Source: Clostridia bacterium
GTDB lineage: Bacteria > Bacillota > Clostridia > Christensenellales > Borkfalkiaceae
DNA length: 6,241 nt
NCBI GenBank assembly: GCA_900767815.1
Contig: CAAGAM010000126.1
Coordinates: 1-6,241 of the forward strand
Direction of reading: 5' to 3'
Part shown: positions 1-6,081 of the stretch, in pieces
Layout: each line of letters opens with the position of its first letter
How positions within the stretch are numbered: the stretch's first letter is position 1
Position numbers and translations under genes: made by a program
Notes under the pieces: generated by a model
Told to the model about the DNA's origin: nothing
The model's database searches: none
Seen by the model: only the letters and a program-made list of their open reading frames with translations

Positions 1-1
1 A

Positions 2-105
2 AAAGACTTCGGATACGATCTTTCGAAGAAAGACGCGTTTGCGGGCATAAGAGACGTAGTAGTAAGCGAATTCGTAGCGGCAATGCTCGAAAACAACAGG
101 CTCGA
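2..105 (+). repeat. Near-identical intragenic repeat, copy 1
   Basis: This 104-bp block is repeated at 350-453, exactly 348 bp (116 codons) downstream in the same frame. By eye only five bases differ: four are silent and one changes Ile to Val (AGIRD versus AGVRD). It encodes KDFGYDLSKKDAF through LENNRL. The copy probably begins before the window. Confidence 0.9.
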
Positions 106-3100
106 TTCTATTAAAACGTACTTCAAGGACGCAAGACTCGGCGACGTTGTAAACGTTGTTAACGAAAAGTTCGTTAAGGGCGGCGACGTATGGTCGAACA
201 ACGGCAAAGCGGTTAAACTTATTCTCAGCGACGTACTCGACGTAAATGCGGACAACATCGTTGAAATCATTAAATCGTTTAAGTACGTAAAAGACGGAAT
301 CAACAAAACTGCGGAAATTATCCTTAAACGTACTTTCCAAGCTTACGTAAAAGACTTTGGATATGACCTTTCGAAGAAGGACGCGTTTGCGGGCGTAAGA
401 GACGTAGTAGTAAGCGAATTCGTAGCGGCAATGCTCGAAAACAACAGGCTCGAATCGCTTAAGAAATACTTCGGCGAAACGAGAGTGGGTGATATAATCA
501 ACCTCTTCGAACCGTCGATAGAAAAAGCCGAAGACGAAACGGGAATTACGACGCTTGCGCTTCCCGCTTTGAAAGACGGTAAACGTTGGCAGTATAAAGG
601 TAAGAACTTCAAGCTTATCCTGTCCGACCTTATGGATATCGAATTCAATAATATATATAATTGGATAAAGGTAGCCAAAGAAGGAAAAGTCAACGCTACG
701 GTAGAAACGATTGTCGGCGATATATTCGACGAGAATACTTTCGAAGATTACACCAAAGACTTCAATCTGAAGGTCATAAACGAAAAAGAAATGTTCAGAC
801 CGATCAGAGAGACAAAAGTTATCGACTTTGTAACCAACCTCCTCGAGGCTGAGAACATGAACGCGAGACTTAAGTATCTCAGAACGTTCGTGACGGGTAT
901 GAAGCTCGGCGCGATTGCGGAAGCAATAAATATCGGCGTCGAATCTCCGACGGCGGACGGCGCGAAGTGGACGATGAAGGGTAAGGGTATTCCTTACGCG
1001 CTCAGCGACGTAATGAGCCTCACCTTCGACGACGTACTCGACTTGTTCTTCGCGGAAGAAGGCAAAACTCTTCCGTCGTGGGCGAACAGAATCGTGACGT
1101 TGCTCAATAAGTACACCTTAAACGACGAGCATACTTTGAAACTTTATATCGAAGATATAGTCGGCAAGAGACTTATAAATAAAGGCGTTGCAGACCTCTC
1201 CGATATCAGAATCGCGGAACTTGTAGCGGTAGCACTCAAAGTTAAGACGGGTATCACGGTTGACGAGGGCGGAACGCTCGATAAGTTTAACGTAACGAAT
1301 CAGCTTCCCGCAAACTTCAGGGATATCATAGTTTACGTATGTAACATAACCGATAAAGTTCTTATAGGCGATTACTTCACGAACCTTAATAACAAAGAGG
1401 GCGGCATATACAGAAACGACGAGGGAGTGTGGTACAACAAGACCACCGAAGTTACGGGAGCGGCAAAGACCGTTTATAACCTTCCGACGACCTACGTTTT
1501 AGGCACGATAGTGTTGATTGCTCAGCCTCAACTTCTTCTCGACGCTATTAAGAATTACAAGATAGGTAAGCTTATCGAAAAACCGTATAACAACGTAATG
1601 AAGAGCGTAGATTCCCAAATTACGAGTGCGGACGGCGTTTACGGCGTGAACGGCAGATTCAAGGAAGTTGTCGAATCGTTCGTGAATATTACGGCCGAAG
1701 ATATTTATAACGATGTTAAGGACAAGAAATTCGTTTCCAACCTTAAAGAAATGTTTATAAACAGAGAAATCGGCGATTATCTCTACGATCTCGGCGCATG
1801 GCTTGCAGGAAAGGTAACGAAACGCAGCGTCGGCTTGAACGGTTACGCTTATGAACACGTAAACGAAAAAGGCTTATACGAAACGGGCGGAAATCTTCAG
1901 ACGGTTTACGGCAAGATATTCAACCTGAATATTCTTACGCTTATAAATCAGAAGAAGAATATCGGCAAATACCTCAAAGCGGAATTCGAAACGCTGCTTC
2001 TCGGCGATATATTCTACGATCTCGGAAGAGTTGTGACAAAAGGTAAACTTTGCGAAGGTTATGCGTTTACCAACAAAGCGGCAAACGAAGGCAAGTATCA
2101 GCTTGTGAAGTCTATGGGCGAAGTCGTTTCGGCAACGTTCAATATAAGCCTTAAGCAGATCTTCGATTGCATAAAAGGCAAACAGACGCTTAAAAACTTC
2201 AAAAAGCTTATCAAGGACACTTACGGCGAATTGACCGTCGGCGACTTTACTTACGACTTGTTCAGAAAGTATGTCGCGGGCAAGTTCAAACTCACCGCAA
2301 ACGGATATGCTTCGCAGTTCAAAGCGGATAACAAATCTTTGAACGGCAAGGGCGCGAAGTTCTTCAGAGCGACGTTCGTCGTAAAGATTAACGATATAAT
2401 CAAATTTGCAAGCGACGTAAAGAATAATACGGGCAAGAAGAGAAATACCGTTATCATCGACTTTGTATCAAAGGTTTACGGCGAACTCACGTTAGGCGAT
2501 ATCTTCGCTCCGATGATTCAGAAATACACCGCGAAGAAGCTCAAGATGGTTTACGCTTACGACGACGATTATAACGTAACCGTAACGGGAGACTTCAAGG
2601 AAATCGCAAACGACGTTTACTCCTCGACGCTTAAAGACCTTCTTGCGGCGATAAAGGGCAATAAGGTTAAAACTTACTTTGTCGGCAGAAACGACGGAAG
2701 CGAGGACGGACTTGTCGGAAAACATGCGGCGGGAGACTTTTTCGGATATATCTTCAGAGACTTCATGAAGAAGTTCTTCAAGTATACCGACATCGAAAAG
2801 AACGAGGAGTCGGGTAAGTGGACTGCCGCGAGATCATATTCGCATCCGCTCAACATCCTCTTCAACGACGTTAAGATTGCGGATTTCGCAAGAATAAAAG
2901 ATCTTAAAGCGTTTGTAATCGATCATTTCGGAAAGGTTCTCGTGGGCGAAATCCTCGGCAAATATCTCGAAAAAGGCACATGGCGTAAGCCGGACGGAAC
3001 TTTGGAAGAAATAAACGCGGAAAACGGCGGAATTATCATGAAGCAAGTCTACGAAATCATGCTCAGCGAGATTATGGACGATAACTTCAATATCAATTAC

Positions 3101-4498
3101 GTAATCGCGGATATTTACGTCGGAGAACTTATCGGATATTATCATTGCGGACTTAAGTATACTAAAACGGACAGCTTAAAGGGCAGATTCAACGTCTGCA
3201 AAGACGAAACGCACGTCGATAAGAACGGATATCATATCCACGAAGACGAATGCGACATTCCTTTGCACGATCACTCGGTCGGAACTAACAGTTACGAAAG
3301 CGGCTGGTATAAAAACGAGAGCGGCAATATCGTTCCCGTAACGCCTATCGAAAGCGTTATGGCGGATATAAGGCTCGGTTACATGCTCGGAAATTCCGAA
3401 GTAGATTTCGGCGAAATATTCGGCGACATGACGGTGGGCAACGTTCTCGGTTATGAGTATTGCGGAGGAAGCGACGATTGTACGGTTACGACCATTGGGC
3501 ATACGCACGACGCGAGAGTCGGAAAAACCTGGTATGTGAAGGAAAGTACGGGCGTTCGCAGAGCAAATGCTCTCGAAAGAACGATGGCAAACGTTAAGAT
3601 GAAGGATATTGTCGACGGTACGTTCAATATCGATAAAGAACTTACCTCGCTGAAGCTCGGCAACCTCATGAATTACGAGTACTGCGACGGCACGAACGAT
3701 TGTTACGTCGATCATGCAACGCACGCGGCGGGCTGGTATAAGCAGGAAGGAAGCGAATGGACGATGATCGGCGAAGAGTTATATTACGCTGAGGACGACT
3801 TCAAGAAATTTGCTTCGGCTTCTCTTGTCGATTATCCGGGACTCGGAACCGACGGCGCAGGCTGGTATCATAAGACCGGTAGCGGCAAATGGGAAATCAA
3901 CAATCTCGGCGAAGCGGAGCAGGGCGAACATATCGGAAACAACCTCACGCTTTGCATACTCGATTACTCGATGTCCGGCATCCGTAGCGATTCCTTCTCG
4001 AAAGGTCTTATGGATAAAGTCAATAAGAACGTGAGAGTGGGAGATATATTCGATCCTGTAACGACGAGCGGTCCTGTCAAGCTTATTTCCGCAAATACGG
4101 CAATAGGCAATATAAGCGGCGCGATAAGCGAAGCGATGAAAGTCGCAACGGCGGGCGAGCTTATGAATTACGGCATGTTCCCGATTGAAACCTCGACTAA
4201 AGACAAGATGGCTATCGTTTACGGTTCGACGCTTGCGATGTCGTGGGATTATGAGAAGAGGTGCTGGAAGACGGATAACGACAACGCGGCAGACGACGGC
4301 AACGACGTTGTTTCGGCAACCGGAACAAATGCGGCGGCTTCTGCGGCTATGGCAGCGTATAAGGGTACCGTCCCCGCAAACTTAAGCGAAGCTCTTGCAA
4401 ATACCGTTTACATTCAGACGGTCGGCGAGGCTTATTGGACGAATCTTACGATTAACGGGCTTGTAGACGTTCTTCTTACGAGAGTTCAGGTTTCATAA
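2..4498 (+). CDS. Giant repeat protein, C-terminal part (5' end outside window), function unknown
   Basis: The frame is open from the window edge, so the ATG at 83 is internal: codons from position 2 read KDFGYDLSKKDAF, and the same block recurs at 350. About 1498 residues are visible, ending at TAA 4496-4498. I do not recognise the family. The protein is made of diverged modules marked by an hG(D/E/N)h motif with the Gly codon at 140, 488, 908 (GA), 1367, 1772, 2003, 2240, 2495, 2732, 2945, 3122, 3437, 3659, 4040, 4154 and 4424. Module spacing is 348-460 bp early and 180-255 bp later. Many modules also carry a Trp turn (VWSNNGKA, RWQYKGKN, GVWYNK, GWYKNESG) followed by a helix such as LILSDVLDV, LILSDLMDI or ALSDVMSL. 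Three Cys/His clusters lie at 3143-3724. Lys, Asp, Asn and Tyr are abundant and Arg is mostly AGA. The C-terminus has no LPxTG, membrane helix or obvious anchor. A surface or secreted structural role is a guess, because any signal peptide would lie upstream. Confidence 0.85.
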   Translation, partial: KDFGYDLSKKDAFAGIRDVVVSEFVAAMLENNRLDSIKTYFKDARLGDVVNVVNEKFVKGGDVWSNNGKAVKLILSDVLDVNADNIVEIIKSFKYVKDGINKTAEIILKRTFQAYVKDFGYDLSKKDAFAGVRDVVVSEFVAAMLENNRLESLKKYFGETRVGDIINLFEPSIEKAEDETGITTLALPALKDGKRWQYKGKNFKLILSDLMDIEFNNIYNWIKVAKEGKVNATVETIVGDIFDENTFEDYTKDFNLKVINEKEMFRPIRETKVIDFVTNLLEAENMNARLKYLRTFVTGMKLGAIAEAINIGVESPTADGAKWTMKGKGIPYALSDVMSLTFDDVLDLFFAEEGKTLPSWANRIVTLLNKYTLNDEHTLKLYIEDIVGKRLINKGVADLSDIRIAELVAVALKVKTGITVDEGGTLDKFNVTNQLPANFRDIIVYVCNITDKVLIGDYFTNLNNKEGGIYRNDEGVWYNKTTEVTGAAKTVYNLPTTYVLGTIVLIAQPQLLLDAIKNYKIGKLIEKPYNNVMKSVDSQITSADGVYGVNGRFKEVVESFVNITAEDIYNDVKDKKFVSNLKEMFINREIGDYLYDLGAWLAGKVTKRSVGLNGYAYEHVNEKGLYETGGNLQTVYGKIFNLNILTLINQKKNIGKYLKAEFETLLLGDIFYDLGRVVTKGKLCEGYAFTNKAANEGKYQLVKSMGEVVSATFNISLKQIFDCIKGKQTLKNFKKLIKDTYGELTVGDFTYDLFRKYVAGKFKLTANGYASQFKADNKSLNGKGAKFFRATFVVKINDIIKFASDVKNNTGKKRNTVIIDFVSKVYGELTLGDIFAPMIQKYTAKKLKMVYAYDDDYNVTVTGDFKEIANDVYSSTLKDLLAAIKGNKVKTYFVGRNDGSEDGLVGKHAAGDFFGYIFRDFMKKFFKYTDIEKNEESGKWTAARSYSHPLNILFNDVKIADFARIKDLKAFVIDHFGKVLVGEILGKYLEKGTWRKPDGTLEEINAENGGIIMKQVYEIMLSEIMDDNFNINYVIADIYVGELIGYYHCGLKYTKTDSLKGRFNVCKDETHVDKNGYHIHEDECDIPLHDHSVGTNSYESGWYKNESGNIVPVTPIESVMADIRLGYMLGNSEVDFGEIFGDMTVGNVLGYEYCGGSDDCTVTTIGHTHDARVGKTWYVKESTGVRRANALERTMANVKMKDIVDGTFNIDKELTSLKLGNLMNYEYCDGTNDCYVDHATHAAGWYKQEGSEWTMIGEELYYAEDDFKKFASASLVDYPGLGTDGAGWYHKTGSGKWEINNLGEAEQGEHIGNNLTLCILDYSMSGIRSDSFSKGLMDKVNKNVRVGDIFDPVTTSGPVKLISANTAIGNISGAISEAMKVATAGELMNYGMFPIETSTKDKMAIVYGSTLAMSWDYEKRCWKTDNDNAADDGNDVVSATGTNAAASAAMAAYKGTVPANLSEALANTVYIQTVGEAYWTNLTINGLVDVLLTRVQVS
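350..453 (+). repeat. Near-identical intragenic repeat, copy 2
   Basis: Second copy of the 104-bp block, about 95% identical to 2-105. After position 453 the two modules diverge quickly at both DNA and protein level (DSIKTYFKDARLGDV versus ESLKKYFGETRVGDI). The identity is therefore local and does not extend over the whole 348-bp unit. Confidence 0.9.
3143..3724 (+). other. Cys/His-rich triple cassette inside the giant protein (putative metal sites)
   Basis: Three clusters follow hG-x-hhxY-type motifs. Cluster 1 has Cys codons at 3146, 3197 and 3251 and His codons at 3143, 3212, 3233, 3239, 3266 and 3272. Cluster 2 is YCGGSDDC followed by HTH, which is C-x5-C-x6-H-x-H, with codons 3461, 3479, 3500 and 3506. 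Cluster 3 is YCDGTNDC followed by HATH, which is C-x5-C-x3-H-x2-H, with codons 3683, 3701, 3713 and 3722. A WY(K/V)-type turn follows each cluster. Cys is rare in the rest of the protein, so the clustering stands out. Metal binding (zinc is most likely) is inferred from ligand spacing only; disulfides are the alternative if the protein is exported. Confidence 0.6.
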
Positions 4499-4515
4499 CA
4501 AACCGCATTGCAAGA

Positions 4516-4549
4516 TATTCCGCGGGCGGGCAAGCCCGCCCGCGGAATA
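4516..4549 (+). terminator. Strong GC-rich hairpin after the giant gene, probable terminator
   Basis: A perfect 16-bp inverted repeat starts 18 nt after the stop codon: arms 4516-4531 and 4534-4549, with only AA between them (a practical loop would be CAAG). The stem is very GC-rich. It lacks an immediate U tract; only TTTT at 4557-4560 and a T5 run near 4576 follow. It could therefore be a terminator of modest efficiency, a 3'-end stabiliser, or a transcription barrier between the giant gene and the ribosomal operon. Confidence 0.6.
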
Positions 4550-4640
4550 CCGGAACTTTTGGCGGAATACTAAAATTTTTACAGGTTGGACGGCGGCTTA
4601 GAAGGGTAAATTCATTATTTTTATTCGCCCGATAAAACGC

Positions 4641-4669
4641 TTGACAATTTTTGCAAATGATTGTATAAT
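4641..4669 (+). promoter_or_regulatory. Consensus housekeeping promoter of the rpsF-ssb-rpsR operon
   Basis: TTGACA (4641-4646) and TATAAT (4664-4669) both match the sigma-70/sigma-A consensus exactly and are separated by the optimal 17 bp. The predicted transcription start is around 4676, which gives a leader of about 190 nt before rpsF. A promoter this strong suits ribosomal protein expression. No comparable site was seen in front of ssb or rpsR. Confidence 0.85.
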
Positions 4670-4675
4670 AAATAA

Positions 4676-4868
4676 GCTTTGAATCGGGGGCGGATAACGT
4701 GGCGCGAACACTCTTATCCGAAATTTCCGGTTAAAAGATATAAAAACCTTGCTTGCGGCGATGCCCATAAGGATATTGTCCGTAAATGGGCGAAGCCCGT
4801 AGCCGCAATCATTTGCGGTTAAGGGCGGAAAACTGTCCGTAAGCCGAATAAGTCCGGGAGGTAAAAAA
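4676..4868 (+). promoter_or_regulatory. Structured 5' leader of rpsF, candidate S6:S18-type autoregulatory RNA
   Basis: Between the predicted transcription start and rpsF no coding region was found, but several stems can be drawn. Hairpin 1 is 4691-4697 with 4714-4720, with an inner GTG/CAC at 4699-4701 and 4709-4711. Hairpin 2 is 4753-4759 (TTGCGGC) with 4802-4808 (GCCGCAA). It encloses 4763-4768 (GCCCAT) with 4786-4791 (ATGGGC), and competes with GGGC-GAA-GCCC at 4788-4798. A small stem pairs 4826-4829 with 4836-4839. The 9-mer TGTCCGTAA occurs twice (4777-4785 and 4834-4842). Leaders of rpsF operons in many bacteria bind the S6:S18 complex through a hairpin with an exposed CCG. Several CCG trinucleotides occur here, but I could not match the motif's fold with certainty. 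Confidence 0.45.
4856..4861 (+). promoter_or_regulatory. Ribosome binding site of rpsF
   Basis: GGGAGG, followed by T and a run of seven A's, stands 7 nt before the ATG at 4869. It fixes the rpsF start and is a near-perfect anti-16S match. It lies just after the stem-loops of the leader, where leader folding could change its access. Confidence 0.85.
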
Positions 4869-5150
4869 ATGAACAAATACGAAATGATTTACATTTTGGA
4901 ATCTGCTCTTTCCGATGAAGCCAAAGATCAGATCGTTGAGAAGATCGACGGCGTTATCACGAAAAACGGCGGAGTTGTCGAGAAGACGGAAAAGTGGGGC
5001 ATCAAGAAGCTCGCTTATCCTATCGACTACAAAACTGACGGTTATTACGTTTATGTTGCTTTTGAAGGCGGCAGCGATCTCGTTTCCGAAGTGAAGAGAG
5101 TTGTCGGCATCACAGAGCATGTTCTCAGAAGATTGATAACCAAAAGATAA
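4869..5150 (+). CDS. rpsF: 30S ribosomal protein S6
   Basis: S6 is a small 30S platform protein that binds 16S rRNA together with S18. The 93-residue product has the usual bacterial length. It begins with the family opening MNKYEMIYIL (the first beta strand of the ferredoxin-like fold). It then has WGIKKLAYPI at about residues 43-52, the strand GYYVYVAFEG at about 58-67, and the terminal helix region with EHVLRRLITK near the end. The start is set by GGGAGG at 4856-4861. It is the first gene of an operon with ssb (44-nt gap) and rpsR, driven by the promoter at 4641-4669. Autogenous control by the S6:S18 pair through the leader is plausible. Nothing is odd about the gene. Confidence 0.97.
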   Translation: MNKYEMIYILESALSDEAKDQIVEKIDGVITKNGGVVEKTEKWGIKKLAYPIDYKTDGYYVYVAFEGGSDLVSEVKRVVGITEHVLRRLITKR

Positions 5151-5194
5151 TCTTAAATTCTGAGCTTTGTAAATCTTAAGGAGAAAATTATTTT

Positions 5195-5605
5195 ATGAAT
5201 AAAGTATTTTTGATCGGCAATTTAACGCGTGACCCCGAAATGAGCGAAACTCCGGGCGGAATTCCGTACTGCAGATTAGGTCTTGCGGTCAACAGACCGT
5301 ATTCGGGTAGCGACGGTGAACGCGCAACCGATTTCTTCAACATTACCGTATGGAGAGCGCAGGCGGAAAATTGCGGCAGATACCTTAAAAAAGGCAGCAA
5401 AGTTTCGGTTGTAGGCAGCTTGCAGAACCGTTCTTATGAAGATAAGGAAGGCAACAAGAGGCAGGTAACCGATATCATCGCCAACGAAGTCGAATTTTTA
5501 TCCGTAAGAAATCAGAACGACGCTTCGGGAGACGCGGAACCCGTTTCGAGACCGTCCTCCAAGCCGACCCTTCAGCAGGTTGACGACGAAGAGCTTCCGT
5601 TCTGA
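5195..5605 (+). CDS. ssb: Single-stranded DNA-binding protein
   Basis: SSB coats single-stranded DNA during replication, recombination and repair, normally as a tetramer, and recruits partners through its C-terminal tip. The 136-residue product opens with the OB-fold strand MNKVFLIGNLTRDPE. It continues with the core segments DFFNITVWRAQAENCGRYLKKGS (residues about 46-68) and VSVVGSLQNRSYEDKEGN, then DIIANEVEFL near residue 100. A short polar linker of about 25 residues follows, then the acidic tip DDEELPF that binds partner proteins. The linker is shorter than in many SSBs (E. coli and Bacillus proteins are about 170-180 residues), but tip and fold are complete. AAGGAG at 5178-5183 lies 11 nt before the ATG. 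Its place between rpsF and rpsR is the classic arrangement in Firmicutes and points to the housekeeping SSB, not a phage or plasmid copy. Confidence 0.96.
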   Translation: MNKVFLIGNLTRDPEMSETPGGIPYCRLGLAVNRPYSGSDGERATDFFNITVWRAQAENCGRYLKKGSKVSVVGSLQNRSYEDKEGNKRQVTDIIANEVEFLSVRNQNDASGDAEPVSRPSSKPTLQQVDDEELPF

Positions 5606-5633
5606 GCGAAAAGCTTGATTGATTATCCGTATG

Positions 5634-5662
5634 TTTCGTTTGCCAAGTGAAGGCAGGCGAAA
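5634..5662 (+). other. Intercistronic hairpin between ssb and rpsR
   Basis: The 87-nt gap between ssb and rpsR contains an 11-bp stem: 5634-5644 pairs with 5652-5662, with a 7-nt loop (AAGTGAA). Two U-G wobbles lie in the middle of the stem. No T tract follows, so it is unlikely to be a full terminator. It ends about 15 nt before the rpsR Shine-Dalgarno sequence. It may be an RNA processing or stabilising element that lets rpsR be expressed at a different level from ssb; this role is inferred. Confidence 0.45.
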
Positions 5663-5692
5663 AGAGAAAGAATTTCAAAAGGAGTTAAAATC

Positions 5693-5986
5693 ATGGAAGA
5701 AAAGAATACGACTGTAAGCGCAACGCCCGCAGCTCCCGCTGCAGCTCCCGTTGCCGCTAAAAAGCCTATGAGAAAAGCACCCAGAAGAAAAGTTTGTGCT
5801 TTCTGCTTGGATAAGGCTACAGAAATCGATTATAAAGACACCGCAAAATTGAAGAAATTCGTAACCGAGAAAGGCAAAATCCTTCCTCGTCGTATGACAG
5901 GTGTTTGCGCAAAGCATCAGAGACTTCTCGCATCCGCAATCAAGAGAGCGAGACTCGTTGCTCTTCTTCCCTTCAAAGGCGAATAA
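5693..5986 (+). CDS. rpsR: 30S ribosomal protein S18, zinc-ligand type with Ala/Pro-rich N-terminal extension
   Basis: S18 binds 16S rRNA beside S6 in the 30S platform. The 97-residue product has the conserved core RRKVCAFCLDKATEIDYKD (from about residue 31), then TEKGKILPRRMTGVCAKHQR and the terminal AIKRARLVALLPF. Cys pairs and a His (C-x2-C near residues 34-37, C-x2-H near 70-73) give the four ligands of the zinc-binding S18 form. The first 25 residues or so form a low-complexity extension rich in Ala, Pro and Thr (ATPAAPAAAPVAAKKP), which makes the protein longer than the usual 75-80 residues. AAAAGGAG at 5677-5684 lies 8 nt before the ATG and supports starting with the extension. It is last in the rpsF-ssb-rpsR operon. 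Confidence 0.97.
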   Translation: MEEKNTTVSATPAAPAAAPVAAKKPMRKAPRRKVCAFCLDKATEIDYKDTAKLKKFVTEKGKILPRRMTGVCAKHQRLLASAIKRARLVALLPFKGE

Positions 5987-5994
5987 GAGGCCGA

Positions 5995-6037
5995 GCCGAA
6001 TTTTATCGGCAAAAGGGAAATTAAAGTAAAACTTTAA
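5995..6037 (+). terminator. Weak hairpin pair after rpsR, possible operon terminator
   Basis: Two small hairpins lie just downstream of rpsR. The first pairs GCCGA (5995-5999) with TCGGC (6006-6010). The second is an AT-only-core stem TTAAAGT (6021-6027) with ACTTTAA (6031-6037) and an AAA loop, followed by AATTTT and then seven A's. Neither has a good U tract on the + strand, so termination would be weak. No better terminator was seen before the mobile-element fragment. Confidence 0.35.
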
Positions 6038-6081
6038 AATTTTAAAAAAATCGAGCGCGGTATAGCTGGGTGTACGTAAGA

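Noticed and set aside
83..85. ATG at 83 as the start of the giant gene
   Set aside because: The frame is open and repeat-encoding from position 2, and the same codons are clearly internal in the copy at 350. There is no Shine-Dalgarno sequence before 83.
2..453. CRISPR-like or noncoding direct repeats
   Set aside because: The repeat is in frame, differs almost only at silent sites, and occurs in two copies 348 bp apart with no short repeat-spacer pattern. It is a protein repeat.
3176..3724. 182-codon open frame on the - strand inside the giant gene
   Set aside because: It lies opposite a strongly supported coding frame. Its translation has no recognisable domain and no ribosome binding site was seen; it is a shadow of the biased codon use.
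3810..4385. Short + strand frames inside the end of the giant gene
   Set aside because: Out-of-frame, Arg-rich translations of the same coding DNA without ribosome binding sites.
4550..4868. tRNA or other structural RNA gene in the intergenic region
   Set aside because: No cloverleaf, T-loop or CCA-like end could be found. The stems fit a leader RNA better.
4598..5120. Two - strand open frames over the leader and rpsF
   Set aside because: They cover a perfect + strand promoter, the leader and rpsF, and have no family resemblance.
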